A stretch of DNA of 64,000 bases from contig NZ_AGFX01000030.1 of assembly GCF_000236805.1 (NCBI RefSeq), positions 212,722 to 276,721 on the forward strand, given 5' to 3'. The translations under genes and the position numbers were made by a program. The notes under the pieces were generated by a model. It saw only the letters and a program-made list of their open reading frames with translations, was not told the DNA's origin and ran no database searches. The DNA is from Paenibacillus peoriae KCTC 3763 (lineage in GTDB: Bacteria; Bacillota; Bacilli; Paenibacillales; Paenibacillaceae). Shown piece after piece: positions 30,177 through 40,482 of the stretch (its first letter is position 1; each line of letters opens with the position of its first letter).

Positions 30177-31103
30177 ATGCGAACAATTGTGGTAGGCAGC
30201 AGACAGAGCGCGCTTGCGCTAACTCAGACCGGGCATGTCATTGAGGATTTGAAGGCGCTGTGCGCGGAGCATGGATTGGCTTTGCAGTTTGTCGTGAAAA
30301 AAATACTGACCAAGGGCGATCGAATATTGGATGTAACCTTGTCCAAGGTAGGCGGCAAAGGACTTTTTGTCAAAGAAATTGAACAGGCCATGCTGGCTGG
30401 TGAGATTGATATGGCAGTACATAGCATGAAGGATATGCCGTCCGAATTGCCGGAAGGCCTTGTCAACGGCGCTGTACCGCGCCGGGAGGACCCGCGTGAT
30501 TGCCTAATTACACTCGGGGCCAAGAGCTTGGAGGATTTGCCTCAAGGAGCAAAAGTAGGAACGAGCAGTCTGCGCCGTGCCAGTCAAATCAAAGCCATGC
30601 GACCTGATCTACAATTAGAGCCTGTACGCGGTAATATTGATTCCCGTCTGAAAAAGCTGGAGACGGAAGGCTTTGATGCCATTATTTTAGCGGCGGCGGG
30701 CTTGCACCGGATGGGCTGGAAAGAGCGAATTACGTCCTATATACCGGAGGAAGCCTGCTTGCCGGCAGTTGGACAGGGAGCGCTCGGTATTGAATGCCGC
30801 GCCGATGATGAAGAGTTGCTGACATTGCTGCGTCTTTACAATGACCGGGATACCTCGGCTACGGTTGCTGCAGAGCGAACCTTTCTTGGCGTACTTAATG
30901 GGGGGTGCCAAGTTCCAATTGGGGCTCATGCAGTCTGGGCTGGCCAGGAAATCCGTCTTACGGGCATGGTAGGCTCGCCAGATGGTGAGGTTGTTTTGAA
31001 GGATACGCTCCAGGGGACTGATCCGCAGAAGCTGGGAGAAGCGGTAGCAGCCAGTTTGATTGCCAAAGGAGCAGAACAGATTTTGGCGCAGGTAAGGGGT
31101 TGA
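30177..31103 (+). CDS. hemC: Porphobilinogen deaminase (hydroxymethylbilane synthase)
   Basis: HemC links four porphobilinogen units into hydroxymethylbilane. The 308-residue protein carries Cys244 ([10 protein letters not shown]), which holds the dipyrromethane cofactor, and the substrate-binding motifs KDMPSELP and [16 protein letters not shown] at 30165-30170 selects ATG 30177; the start overlaps nothing, as the preceding gene ends 1 base earlier. It passes its product to the HemD half of the next protein, 4 bases downstream. Confidence 0.97.
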   Translation: MRTIVVGSRQSALALTQTGHVIEDLKALCAEHGLALQFVVKKILTKGDRILDVTLSKVGGKGLFVKEIEQAMLAGEIDMAVHSMKDMPSELPEGLVNGAVPRREDPRDCLITLGAKSLEDLPQGAKVGTSSLRRASQIKAMRPDLQLEPVRGNIDSRLKKLETEGFDAIILAAAGLHRMGWKERITSYIPEEACLPAVGQGALGIECRADDEELLTLLRLYNDRDTSATVAAERTFLGVLNGGCQVPIGAHAVWAGQEIRLTGMVGSPDGEVVLKDTLQGTDPQKLGEAVAASLIAKGAEQILAQVRG

Positions 31104-31107
31104 GGAT

Positions 31108-32664
31108 ATGGCAGGAAAGGTATATTTAGTTGGAGCAGGGCCCGGAGACGCGAGATTGATTACGGTCAAGGGATGGGAATGTATTCAACTGGGGGATGTC
31201 ATTGTGTATGACAGACTGGCAAGCCCACGCCTCTTGGGACTGATGAAGCCGGGGGCCCAGAAAATATATGTCGGCAAGCTGACGGATCGTCACACCATGA
31301 AGCAGGAGGATATTAATCAGCTGCTGGTGGATCTGGCCCTGGAAGGAAAAACGGTTGTTCGGCTCAAAGGAGGAGACCCCACCATCTTTGGTCGGGTTGG
31401 GGAGGAAGCCGGGCTGCTCCGCAAACACGGTATTTCCTATGAAATCATACCCGGCATCACTTCAGCCATCAGCGTGCCTGCTTATGCGGGCATTCCGGTT
31501 ACACACCGGGATATGGCCTCTTCGCTGTCAATCATTACAGGGCATGAAAGTCCGGATAAACTTGATGAAAGTATTCATTGGGATAAAGTAACGAACGCAA
31601 CGGGTACACTGATCTTTATGATGGGAGTGGCGAAGATTGGCTACATCAGTGAGCAACTGATGAAGCACGGCAAGCCGCCCGGTACACCCGTTGCTTTGAT
31701 TCGTTGGGGAACTCGTGCCGAGCAGGATACACTGGTGGGTACACTGGCGGACATTGAGGCCAAGGTGAAGGCCGCTAATTTCAAGCCTCCTGCTGTCATC
31801 GTGGTCGGAGAAGTGGTCAATCAGCGTGAACAGCTAAAATGGGCTGAGGATATGCCTTTGTTTGGCAAGCGGATTTTGGTCACTCGTGCACGCGCCCAGG
31901 CCAGCAGTCTGGTTCGCCGGATTGAGGAGCTCGGCGGCGAGCCCTATGAATTCCCAGTCATCCGGACGGTAGTTCCTTCGGACGAGCCAACGAAACAGCG
32001 AATTAAAAAGGCATTTGCACGACTGCTTGAATATGATTGGGTGTTTTTTACCAGCGTTAACGGAGTGGAATATTTCTTTAGCCACTTAGAGGAGCAGGGC
32101 AAGGATGTGCGTGCGCTGTTTAAAGCGCGTATTGCCGCGGTCGGTCCAGCTACAGCAGCCGCACTTCGAACACATGGAATCGTGGCAGAACGGATTGAAG
32201 GTCCATTCCAGGCAGAGGGCTTGCTCCAAGCGTTTGAGCAGGATTTGCAGCCAGGGCAGAATGTATTTCTCCCCAGAGGTGATCTCGCCCGATCCTGGCT
32301 GCCAGACAAGCTGAGAGAGATGGGGCTTGAGGTAACCGAGGCTGATCTGTATCAAACGGTGCTGGCGGCTAACACACAGGATGATGAGTTGCTCAAGCTG
32401 CTAGAGGAACGCGCCATCCATGCCATTACGTTTACCAGTTCCTCAACCGTAACCTTTTTTATGGAAGCGCTCAGGCAAATGGGGATTGATGATCCGGTGT
32501 CACTGCTGGAGGGAGTTGCGATTGCTGTAATTGGCCCCTTGACAGGTGAGACAGCTACCCAAGCCGGTTTGACCGTCAGCTTGATGTCGGAGAAGGCAAC
32601 CATTGAAAGTCTGATCCAATCGCTGTGTGACTGGAAACAATCAAATACTATTGTGACATTATAA
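31108..32664 (+). CDS. cobA: Fused uroporphyrinogen-III C-methyltransferase / uroporphyrinogen-III synthase
   Basis: A two-domain enzyme of 518 residues. Residues 1 to about 250 are a SAM-dependent uroporphyrinogen-III methyltransferase (CobA/SUMT): GAGPGDARLITVKG at the N-terminus, LKGGDPTIFGR and PVTHRDMASS further on. Residues about 255 to 510 are uroporphyrinogen-III synthase (HemD): GKRILVTRARAQASSLVRRIEELG, VFFTSVNGVEYF and ITFTSSSTVTFFMEAL. One protein thus makes uroporphyrinogen III and can send it to siroheme or leave it for heme. The fusion is known in Clostridia and Paenibacilli. A short gap links it to hemC. Confidence 0.95.
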   Translation: MAGKVYLVGAGPGDARLITVKGWECIQLGDVIVYDRLASPRLLGLMKPGAQKIYVGKLTDRHTMKQEDINQLLVDLALEGKTVVRLKGGDPTIFGRVGEEAGLLRKHGISYEIIPGITSAISVPAYAGIPVTHRDMASSLSIITGHESPDKLDESIHWDKVTNATGTLIFMMGVAKIGYISEQLMKHGKPPGTPVALIRWGTRAEQDTLVGTLADIEAKVKAANFKPPAVIVVGEVVNQREQLKWAEDMPLFGKRILVTRARAQASSLVRRIEELGGEPYEFPVIRTVVPSDEPTKQRIKKAFARLLEYDWVFFTSVNGVEYFFSHLEEQGKDVRALFKARIAAVGPATAAALRTHGIVAERIEGPFQAEGLLQAFEQDLQPGQNVFLPRGDLARSWLPDKLREMGLEVTEADLYQTVLAANTQDDELLKLLEERAIHAITFTSSSTVTFFMEALRQMGIDDPVSLLEGVAIAVIGPLTGETATQAGLTVSLMSEKATIESLIQSLCDWKQSNTIVTL

Positions 32665-32711
32665 TTTGTGTTTTACCAAAATGAATGTATAGAATGTGGA
32701 GGTTTGCAATT

Positions 32712-33710
32712 ATGAGTGTACCTTTTACGAGACATCGTCGTTTGCGCCAGTCGGCCGCGATCCGCAGTATGGTGCGTGAGACCGTATTGAATCCGGCTGA
32801 TTTTATCCAACCGATCTACGTAACATTTGGCACTGGGGTGAAGCAGGAAATTAGCTCCATGCCAGGCGTATACCGTTTTTCACTGGATCAGTTGGAGGAA
32901 GAACTGAAAGAAATTAGCGAGCTGGGCATTCCCGCCGTGCTCTTGTTTGGCATACCGGAAACAAAAGATAGCTTGGGGACTTCGGCTTTTGTGGACGATG
33001 GGATTGTGCAGGAGGCTACTCGTCTGATCAAGTCCCGCTATCCCGAGCTGCTGGTTGTAGCCGACACTTGCTTGTGCGAATTTACGGATCATGGACACTG
33101 CGGCATGGTACATATGCATGAGAATAATGGTGAGATATGCGGCGAAGTATTGAATGATGAATCCCTTGAGGTGCTGGTACGTACAGCGGTTTCCCAGGCT
33201 AAAGCAGGTGCGGATATTATCGCCCCATCCAATATGATGGATGGTTTTGTGCAGGCCATTCGGCAAGGATTGGATCAGGAAGGTTTCTCGCATATTCCGA
33301 TTATGTCGTATTCCGTCAAATATGCGTCCGCCTTTTACGGTCCTTTCCGTGAAGCTGCAAATTCTGCGCCGCAGTTTGGTGACCGCAAATCGTATCAGAT
33401 GGACCCTGCCAATGCACGTGAAGCGTTGCGAGAAGCAGAATCTGACGTGCTTGAGGGTGCGGATATGCTGATGGTGAAGCCTTCTCTTTCTTATCTGGAT
33501 GTGATGCGTACGATTAAGGATCAATTTGATCTGCCTATGGTCGCTTACAACGTCAGCGGTGAATATGCGATGGTCAAAGCGGCAGCCCTCCAGGGCTGGA
33601 TTGACGAAAAAGCGATGGTGCTGGAAATTCTGACAAGTATGAAGCGTGCGGGTGCGGATATGATCATTACCTATTCCGCCAAGGATGCGGCAAGATGGTT
33701 GAAGCAATAA
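32712..33710 (+). CDS. hemB: Delta-aminolevulinic acid dehydratase (porphobilinogen synthase)
   Basis: HemB condenses two 5-aminolevulinate molecules to porphobilinogen. The 332-residue protein has the zinc-binding segment [14 protein letters not shown] and the two active-site lysines in [14 protein letters not shown] and [13 protein letters not shown] 32712 was chosen because TGGAGG at 32697-32702 fits it. It follows cobA-hemD by 47 bases and precedes hemL, in the order found in B. subtilis. Confidence 0.97.
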   Translation: MSVPFTRHRRLRQSAAIRSMVRETVLNPADFIQPIYVTFGTGVKQEISSMPGVYRFSLDQLEEELKEISELGIPAVLLFGIPETKDSLGTSAFVDDGIVQEATRLIKSRYPELLVVADTCLCEFTDHGHCGMVHMHENNGEICGEVLNDESLEVLVRTAVSQAKAGADIIAPSNMMDGFVQAIRQGLDQEGFSHIPIMSYSVKYASAFYGPFREAANSAPQFGDRKSYQMDPANAREALREAESDVLEGADMLMVKPSLSYLDVMRTIKDQFDLPMVAYNVSGEYAMVKAAALQGWIDEKAMVLEILTSMKRAGADMIITYSAKDAARWLKQ

Positions 33711-33741
33711 GCGTATTTTTGAGAAGACAGGAGTGATCAAG

Positions 33742-35046
33742 ATGAACGACGAACAGCGAACATTGCGCAAGGATACTCGTTCGAAAGCAGCTTTTGATGA
33801 GGCAAAACAATATATTCCGGGTGGCGTAAACAGTCCGGTTCGGGCTTTTAAATCCGTAGGCATAACGCCAGTATATATCGACCGTGGGGAAGGAGCACGT
33901 GTATATGATATCGACGGTCAATCCTATATAGACTATGTATGTTCATGGGGACCGCTGATTATGGGCCATGCACATCCTGAAGTGGTTAAAGCTTTACAGG
34001 CTGCTGTTGTAAAAGGAACCAGCTTCGGTGCACCAACGCTGGCGGAGACGGAAATGGCCAAACTCGTATGTGAACGTGTTCCTTCCATGGACCTTGTCCG
34101 TATGGTCAACTCGGGAACCGAAGCGACCATGAGTGCGATCCGACTCGCACGCGGATTTACAAAACGCAGCAAAATTCTTAAATTTGAAGGCTCCTATCAT
34201 GGTCATGCGGACAGCTTGCTGATTAAAGCGGGCTCTGGTGTTGCGACATTAGGTCTGCCCGATAGTCCGGGTGTACCTGAAGTCGTGGCCACACATACCA
34301 TCACCGTTCCTTATAATGATTTGGCTTCAGTGAAGCTGGCTTTTGAGAAATTTGGCGAAGAGATTGCTGCAATTATTGTCGAGCCGGTAGCAGGCAATAT
34401 GGGTGTTGTACCCCCACAGCCTGGATTTTTGGAAGGGCTGCGTGAAGTGACCCGGCAATATGGAAGTCTGCTGATTTTTGATGAAGTGATGACCGGATTC
34501 CGGGTGGGGCTTCACTCTGCCCAAGGACGCTTTGGTGTGACACCGGATCTTACGTGTCTGGGCAAAGTCATTGGGGGCGGACTGCCGGTAGGTGCTTACG
34601 GCGGGCGTCGTGACATTTTGGAGCAAATCGCGCCATCCGGGCCTATCTATCAAGCGGGTACGCTGAGCGGAAATCCATTGGCTATGGCTGCAGGCTATTC
34701 CACACTTAAACTACTGACGCCAGAAGTATATGATCGGCTGGAAGAACGGGCGGCACGGCTTCAGGCCGGATTCGAACGCAACGCGCGTGAGTTGGGTATA
34801 CCGATGTCGATCAACCGTGTAGGCTCGATGGTGTGTCCATTTTTCACTGAAGAGAAGGTCGTCAATTTTGATATCGCCAAGACGAGTAATCAGGATCACT
34901 TCCGCCGTTATTTTACCGAAATGGTGAATGAGGGAGTCAGTGTGGCCCCATCTCAATTTGAGGGCATGTTCGTATCAGGCGTGCATACGGTTGAGAATAT
35001 TGACGCTACCATTGAAGCGAACTATCGCGCGCTCAAACGTCTATGA
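33742..35046 (+). CDS. hemL: Glutamate-1-semialdehyde 2,1-aminomutase
   Basis: HemL is a PLP enzyme that converts the HemA product into 5-aminolevulinate. The 434-residue protein has the class-III aminotransferase signature [14 protein letters not shown] and the PLP-binding Lys275 in [20 protein letters not shown] upstream favours ATG 33742 over GTG 33733. Its stop overlaps the start of the pseudouridine synthase by four bases (ATGA). Confidence 0.96.
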   Translation: MNDEQRTLRKDTRSKAAFDEAKQYIPGGVNSPVRAFKSVGITPVYIDRGEGARVYDIDGQSYIDYVCSWGPLIMGHAHPEVVKALQAAVVKGTSFGAPTLAETEMAKLVCERVPSMDLVRMVNSGTEATMSAIRLARGFTKRSKILKFEGSYHGHADSLLIKAGSGVATLGLPDSPGVPEVVATHTITVPYNDLASVKLAFEKFGEEIAAIIVEPVAGNMGVVPPQPGFLEGLREVTRQYGSLLIFDEVMTGFRVGLHSAQGRFGVTPDLTCLGKVIGGGLPVGAYGGRRDILEQIAPSGPIYQAGTLSGNPLAMAAGYSTLKLLTPEVYDRLEERAARLQAGFERNARELGIPMSINRVGSMVCPFFTEEKVVNFDIAKTSNQDHFRRYFTEMVNEGVSVAPSQFEGMFVSGVHTVENIDATIEANYRALKRL

Positions 35047-35972
35047 GCTGGCAAGGTAGCTGGAAGAGACGGGGACCGTGGCTGGAAGTCACACCGGGAC
35101 GGGAAATTTCAGCTAATGAAAATCGCATTGAGAATGAAGACCAAGCTGAGGCTGTAGATCGCTGGCTGCTGAACCGTTTGGGATTGCCGGACAAGCTATG
35201 GCGCAGACTACGGCACGAAAAAGGGATTGAACATACAGGGGACCGGCTGCGGCTGGCCCTTTTTCCTGTCATGGACCTTGGCGTCATCCCTCGCTGGTAT
35301 GATTTGAAGATACTGTACGAGGATGATTTTTGCCTGGTCGTACACAAACCAGCGGGTATGGCGGTCCATCCAGACGGCGGTGTAAAGGATGGTCCGCTGA
35401 CGTTGGATCATGCTGTCGCATCCTATTATGAAATCAATGGCATTCATGCAGCAGTACGGCATGTGCATCGTCTGGATGTGGATACGACAGGCCCGGTGCT
35501 ATATGCCAAAAACGAATTCGCGCTGCTCAAGCTGGACGAGCAAATGCGAGCCAAGGCTATCGACCGCCGCTATGTAGCTTTGGTACGGGGGGAAGTACCT
35601 TCAACGCTGCGGACATTGGATTGGCCGATTGGCAAGGACAGGCATCACAAGCAGCGTCGTCGTGTATCTAAGACCGGGCAAAAGGCAGTTACCCATGTGG
35701 AACTTGGTGAAGTGTGGGGGAGCGGTCCAAGTGCGATCAGTCTCGTGTATCTGACATTGGACACTGGTCGAACGCATCAGATTCGCGTTCATCTTAGTCA
35801 TGCTGGCTTCCCGTTGCTCGGGGATGTATTGTACGGGGGCCGGGCGACTGATTTTGGCAGGCAGGCGCTGCACGGAGAGCGTCTGACCTTCCGCCATCCG
35901 CTCAGCGGGGAATCGATTACCGTGGAGGATGCTTGGCCGGATGATTTGCAAAAGCTACTCAAACAGCTATAA
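35043..35972 (+). CDS. RluA-family RNA pseudouridine synthase
   Basis: A 309-residue enzyme that isomerises specific uridines in rRNA or tRNA to pseudouridine. The catalytic Asp is in [16 protein letters not shown] (the usual form is RLDxxTSG; here Thr replaces Ser). Other family motifs are [11 protein letters not shown] and [21 protein letters not shown]. The S4-like N-terminal domain is only weakly recognisable. It is translationally coupled to hemL by an ATGA overlap. The exact RNA target cannot be told from sequence. Confidence 0.9.
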   Translation: MSWQGSWKRRGPWLEVTPGREISANENRIENEDQAEAVDRWLLNRLGLPDKLWRRLRHEKGIEHTGDRLRLALFPVMDLGVIPRWYDLKILYEDDFCLVVHKPAGMAVHPDGGVKDGPLTLDHAVASYYEINGIHAAVRHVHRLDVDTTGPVLYAKNEFALLKLDEQMRAKAIDRRYVALVRGEVPSTLRTLDWPIGKDRHHKQRRRVSKTGQKAVTHVELGEVWGSGPSAISLVYLTLDTGRTHQIRVHLSHAGFPLLGDVLYGGRATDFGRQALHGERLTFRHPLSGESITVEDAWPDDLQKLLKQL

Positions 35973-36097
35973 AAGATGGCATGCCTTCTATTTTGGCGCA
36001 TATACTTGAACCTAGAAACGGTTTGCAATATGGAGTTTCCGTGCGTCTGACAGGAGTCAGAGGATGTGCGGAGGCTGCCCAAAGGAGGATGCCATCC

Positions 36098-37369
36098 TTG
36101 AATAAACAACAGAATGATCAGCCGCAAGGCTTGCGTTTTGATATTTATGAACGCATTCATTTGACGGAGGAAGCTGCCGGGATTGCTGAGTTGGAGGAAA
36201 TTGAGCTTCTGCCACGCATTCAGGTTGTAACCCACGGCGACCATGCCGCTTTGCGAGGGCATTTGCTGCTGGAGGGCGTGTACCGCACACCTGAACAGGC
36301 TACGAGCGAGCTTCATCATTTGATACCTGTGGAAATTACCATTCCGATGAACCGGGTAGGAAGATTGGAAGATATTTCGGTCGAGATTGAAAATTTTGAC
36401 GTGGATCTGCTCTCCTTACGTAGTCTGAATATTACTGGCGTTCTTTCGTTGCACGGGGTGGAAAGCTCGCATGCCGAGGAGACGGCGGTTTGGCTGGATG
36501 ATGAATTTACCGTGGTGCATGCACCTGACCATCCGACCCAATCTCCTTCCGCCGATGGTGAGCATCGGCAGGAAGGGATTTATTCACCTCAACAGGAGTT
36601 TGCTTCCTGGGAACAGCCATCACTGGACCATGGGGAGCAGAAACTCTCACTGTCACCGGAACAGCAAGCTTATGAGCCAGCTGTAGACTCTAATCGATTC
36701 TATGAGCCTTGGACGGGCAAAGCGGTTGAAGATAGCTCTACCGAGATAAAGCACGAATATGCTGCACCTGAAGTATGGGGATTTCAGCAGGAGGAAGCAT
36801 GGACGGGAAGTGAGCCGAAGGTATCTGCTGTATCTTCAGATATGGTGCATGATCCATTGCAGTCTGAAGCACATTCCTCAGCAGAGCAGGGGGGCTATCT
36901 GGAGCCGCAATTGGAAGCGAGCCAGGTGGATGATTATAGACCTGAAGCGTCAGAGCAGGTGGACCATGCGGTTCATGACACCATTGCCGACGAGAAACCG
37001 GAGATGCGCGTAGCGCTTAACAGCAAAAAGGACGAAGGAGCAGACGAGCCGGACACGGTTGTCTACTCGTCGTTGCTCCAATCGAGCCGTTCAGTGAAGG
37101 AAGCGGAATACCAGCAACAGCTGAAGCAACAGCCAGAGGATCAGGATCAGAAAGCCGAAGAAGAGCGTGAGGATGCCAAGTGGAAAAACCTTTTTTTCCA
37201 TACACAGGATGAAACGCCTTTCCGCAAAGTCCGCTTGTGCATCGTGCAGCGTGAGGATACGCTGGAAACGATAGCTGATCGCTATCAGCTCAGTTCACGG
37301 GAGCTTCAATTGTACAACAGATTGGCGGAGCATCATGTAGAAGAAGGTCAGGTATTATACATCCCTTGA
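36098..37369 (+). CDS. spoVID: Stage VI sporulation protein D (SpoVID-like)
   Basis: SpoVID is a spore-coat morphogenetic protein that drives encasement of the forespore. The 423-residue protein has a conserved N-terminal domain (LRFDIYERIHLTEEAAGIAE to about residue 125), a long acidic low-complexity middle, and a C-terminal LysM domain (about 375-423, CIVQREDTLETIADRYQ). It starts with TTG: AAAGGAGG at 36081-36088 is 9 bases before TTG 36098 but directly abuts ATG 36089. Position after hemL matches B. subtilis; its partner SafA is also in this window. Confidence 0.9.
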   Translation: MNKQQNDQPQGLRFDIYERIHLTEEAAGIAELEEIELLPRIQVVTHGDHAALRGHLLLEGVYRTPEQATSELHHLIPVEITIPMNRVGRLEDISVEIENFDVDLLSLRSLNITGVLSLHGVESSHAEETAVWLDDEFTVVHAPDHPTQSPSADGEHRQEGIYSPQQEFASWEQPSLDHGEQKLSLSPEQQAYEPAVDSNRFYEPWTGKAVEDSSTEIKHEYAAPEVWGFQQEEAWTGSEPKVSAVSSDMVHDPLQSEAHSSAEQGGYLEPQLEASQVDDYRPEASEQVDHAVHDTIADEKPEMRVALNSKKDEGADEPDTVVYSSLLQSSRSVKEAEYQQQLKQQPEDQDQKAEEEREDAKWKNLFFHTQDETPFRKVRLCIVQREDTLETIADRYQLSSRELQLYNRLAEHHVEEGQVLYIP

Positions 37370-37398
37370 TCCAGCAACCGAAAAATGCGCAGCGGGTG

Positions 37399-37427
37399 TT
37401 GACTATAGCCAAAGGGAAATGTATGAT
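37399..37427 (+). promoter_or_regulatory. valS promoter
   Basis: TTGACT (37399-37404) and TATGAT (37422-37427) are exactly 17 bases apart and lie just upstream of the T-box leader. Confidence 0.75.
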
Positions 37428-37434
37428 GTGGTAT

Positions 37435-37744
37435 AGCTATTAAAAGACTGAGATCGGGAAGAGTAGGCAGCAAGCCCTTCAGAGAGTGGAATTGCAGCGC
37501 TGTGAGGTTCCGCAGGAAGCTACTGGCCGAAGTCACCCGGGAGTCGCCTGTTTGAACGGTCCCTCATTTCATTCCAACGGAAGGTACGAGGTTCACGGTA
37601 GAATAAGGCCGGTCCGCAACCGTTATCTGCATAAAGTGTCACACCATGTGTAATGGATCAGTGGATACATACACGAGGGGTGAAACAAAGGTGGTACCGC
37701 GAAAGAACAGCCCTTTCGTCCTTTGAGGATGAAGGGCTTTTTTT
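37435..37744 (+). promoter_or_regulatory. T-box leader of valS (specifier GTC)
   Basis: The leader has the conserved T-box AAGGTGGTACCGCG at 37688-37701, which senses uncharged tRNA. It is followed by an intrinsic terminator (AGCCCTT/AAGGGCT, 37709-37744, then T-run). In stem I, AGTAGGC on the 5' side faces GCCGAAGTCA on the 3' side. This fits a specifier loop with the valine codon GTC at 37532-37534. Uncharged tRNA-Val would allow read-through into valS. The T-box and terminator are seen; the specifier was placed by eye. Confidence 0.92.
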
Positions 37745-37779
37745 ATTTGCCAATTGAAAAATCATGGGGGTATCCTGAT

Positions 37780-40446
37780 ATGTCAGAACAAGACAACAAG
37801 ACAACCTTGGAAATGCCAACAACGTACGATCCAAAATCAGCAGAGAAAAAATGGTACAAAACGTGGATGGAGAAGGGTTATTTCCGCGCTGGACAACATC
37901 CGGAGGCAGAGCCTTTTACAATCGTTATTCCACCACCGAATGTGACGGGTATGCTGCATATTGGACATGCTCTTGATTTTACCTTGCAGGATATTATTAT
38001 CCGCACCAAGCGGATGCAGGGCTATGATACCTTGTGGCTGCCAGGGGCAGACCATGCGGGTATTGCTACGCAAACAAAGGTAGAGCAGAAGCTGCGCGAA
38101 GAAGGTCTGACACGCTATGACTTGGGCCGCGAGAAGTTTTTGGAGAAGGTATGGGAATGGAAGGAACTTTATCTGGATAATATCCATAATCAATGGGAAA
38201 AAATGGGTTTCTCTCTCGATTATTCTCGTGAACGCTTTACGCTGGATGAGGGACTGTCCCAAGCAGTGCGCGAAGTATTCGTAAAACTGTACAAAAAAGG
38301 CCTCATCTATCGCGGTAAACGCATCATTAACTGGGACCCTGCCGCACGTACGGCATTGTCGGACATTGAGGTGGAATACAAAGAGGTGAACGGAAATCTG
38401 TATCACCTTCAATATCCACTGAAAGACGGCAGCGGATTTATTACGGTTGCCACTACCCGTCCTGAAACGATGCTGGGCGATACAGCTGTTGCTGTACATC
38501 CGGAAGATGAACGGTACAAGCAAATGATCGGCAAAACACTTGTGCTTCCGATTATCGGGCGGGAAATTCCGATCATTGCGGACGATTATGTAGATAAAGA
38601 TTTTGGCAGCGGCGCGGTTAAAATTACACCAGCTCATGATCCGAACGACTTTGAAATGGGACAACGTCACCAACTGCCACAAATTACGGTCATGGACGAA
38701 ACAGGAACGATGAATGCCGAAGCAGGCAAATATCAGGGTCTTGATCGCAGCGATTGCCGTAAGCAAATCGTCGCTGATCTGAAAGAGCAGGGCGTACTCA
38801 TCCGTATTGAAGAGCATGTGCACCAGGTAGGCCACAGCGAGCGTACAGGGGTGGTTATAGAACCTTATCTGTCTACACAATGGTTTGTAGAAATGAAACC
38901 TCTGGCAGCCAAAGCGATTGAAGCGCAGAAGGCTGGCAACGGCGTAAACTTTGTACCAGATCGTTTTGAGCGTACTTATCTGCACTGGATTGAAAATGTA
39001 CGTGACTGGTGTATTTCCCGTCAGCTGTGGTGGGGACACCGTATTCCGGCTTGGTACGATGAAGAAACCGGGGAAATTATTGTATCGGCAGAGGACCCTA
39101 CAACCTTGCCTGAATATGCTGGCAGAAAGCTAATACAGGATGAGGATGTACTGGATACATGGTTCAGCTCTGGTTTGTGGCCGTTTTCGACATTGGGCTG
39201 GCCGGAACAGACCGAGGATCTCAAACGCTACTACCCGACCAATGTTTTGGTTACAGGCTATGACATTATTTATTTCTGGGTGTCGCGGATGATTTTTACC
39301 GCACTGGAGTTTACAGATGAGATTCCGTTCAAGGACGTGCTTATGCACGGTCTGGTTCGTGATGCGGACGGTAGAAAAATGTCCAAATCCCTCGGCAATG
39401 GTGTTGATCCACTCGACGTAATCGACCAATATGGAACGGACGCTATGCGTTATATGATTTCCACCAGCAGCACGCCAGGACAAGACCTTCGTTTCCGCTG
39501 GGAACGAGTGGAGCAAGCCCGCAACTTTGCCAATAAAATCTGGAATGCGTCCCGCTTTGCGCTGATGAATTTGGAGGGTGTGACTGCGGCGGATATCGAC
39601 ATTACCGGTGATTTGAGCACTGCGGATCGTTGGATTCTCCACCGTCTAAACGAAACTTCACGCGACATTACGCGTCTAATAGATGCCTATGAATTTGGCG
39701 AGACAGGCCGCCTTTTGTATAACTTTATTTGGGATGATTTGTGCGATTGGTACATTGAGTTTGCGAAGCTTTCCCTATATGGCGACAACGCAGAGGCGAA
39801 GAAGAAAACACAGTCTGTACTGGCATATGTACTGGATCGGACACTACGCATGATTCATCCGTTCATGCCGTTTATCTCCGAGGAAATATGGCAGCATCTT
39901 CCGCATGAAGGCGAAACAATTACACTGGCCGCTTGGCCTGTCTATGATCCGGCTTTTGAGGATAAGGATGCGGTAGCTGAAATGAATTTGCTGATCGACG
40001 TGATTCGCTCTGTGCGCAATATTCGCGCTGAAGTCAACGTGCCGATGAGTAAGAAGGTTGAATTGCTTGTAAAACCCGGTGATCAAGCCGTTCTCGATAT
40101 CATTAACCGCAATGCGGAATATGTACGCCGATTCTGCAATACGTCCGAATTCGACGCAGGATTGGAGTTCTCCGTTCCAGATAAAGCCATGACATCTGTT
40201 GTCAGCGGCGCAGAGCTATACCTGCCATTGGCCGGACTGCTAGATATTACCCAGGAAATCAGCAGACTGGAAAAAGAGCTTCAGCATTTGAACAGTGAAG
40301 TGGAGCGCGTGGAGAAAAAGCTTTCCAACCAAGGTTTTGTGGCTAAGGCACCAGCTAAAGTCATCGAGGAAGAGAAGGCGAAACAAGCTGATTACTCAGA
40401 TAAGCGCGCCAAAGTTATCGCACGTATTGAAGAACTCAAGGGATAA
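37780..40446 (+). CDS. valS: Valyl-tRNA synthetase
   Basis: ValS charges tRNA-Val. The 888-residue class-I synthetase has the HIGH motif at residues 60-63 ([10 protein letters not shown]) and KMSKS at 533-537. An editing (CP1) domain lies between them, with the [15 protein letters not shown] signature. The C-terminal coiled-coil arm (about 820-888, [20 protein letters not shown]) binds tRNA. ATG 37780 was chosen because GGGGGT at 37766-37771 lies 8 bases upstream and the family N-terminus begins there. It is controlled by the T-box just before it and followed closely by folC. Confidence 0.97.
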   Translation: MSEQDNKTTLEMPTTYDPKSAEKKWYKTWMEKGYFRAGQHPEAEPFTIVIPPPNVTGMLHIGHALDFTLQDIIIRTKRMQGYDTLWLPGADHAGIATQTKVEQKLREEGLTRYDLGREKFLEKVWEWKELYLDNIHNQWEKMGFSLDYSRERFTLDEGLSQAVREVFVKLYKKGLIYRGKRIINWDPAARTALSDIEVEYKEVNGNLYHLQYPLKDGSGFITVATTRPETMLGDTAVAVHPEDERYKQMIGKTLVLPIIGREIPIIADDYVDKDFGSGAVKITPAHDPNDFEMGQRHQLPQITVMDETGTMNAEAGKYQGLDRSDCRKQIVADLKEQGVLIRIEEHVHQVGHSERTGVVIEPYLSTQWFVEMKPLAAKAIEAQKAGNGVNFVPDRFERTYLHWIENVRDWCISRQLWWGHRIPAWYDEETGEIIVSAEDPTTLPEYAGRKLIQDEDVLDTWFSSGLWPFSTLGWPEQTEDLKRYYPTNVLVTGYDIIYFWVSRMIFTALEFTDEIPFKDVLMHGLVRDADGRKMSKSLGNGVDPLDVIDQYGTDAMRYMISTSSTPGQDLRFRWERVEQARNFANKIWNASRFALMNLEGVTAADIDITGDLSTADRWILHRLNETSRDITRLIDAYEFGETGRLLYNFIWDDLCDWYIEFAKLSLYGDNAEAKKKTQSVLAYVLDRTLRMIHPFMPFISEEIWQHLPHEGETITLAAWPVYDPAFEDKDAVAEMNLLIDVIRSVRNIRAEVNVPMSKKVELLVKPGDQAVLDIINRNAEYVRRFCNTSEFDAGLEFSVPDKAMTSVVSGAELYLPLAGLLDITQEISRLEKELQHLNSEVERVEKKLSNQGFVAKAPAKVIEEEKAKQADYSDKRAKVIARIEELKG

Positions 40447-40482
40447 TTTCACTCACTATAAAATGACCTGAAGGTGAAAAGG

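Noticed and set aside
32880-33863. 327-codon minus-strand frame across hemB and hemL
   Set aside because: Spans the junction of two certain genes; composition typical of antisense reading (His, Arg, Cys rich).
37837-39039. 400-codon minus-strand frame inside valS
   Set aside because: Antisense shadow of a complete synthetase gene with HIGH and KMSKS motifs.
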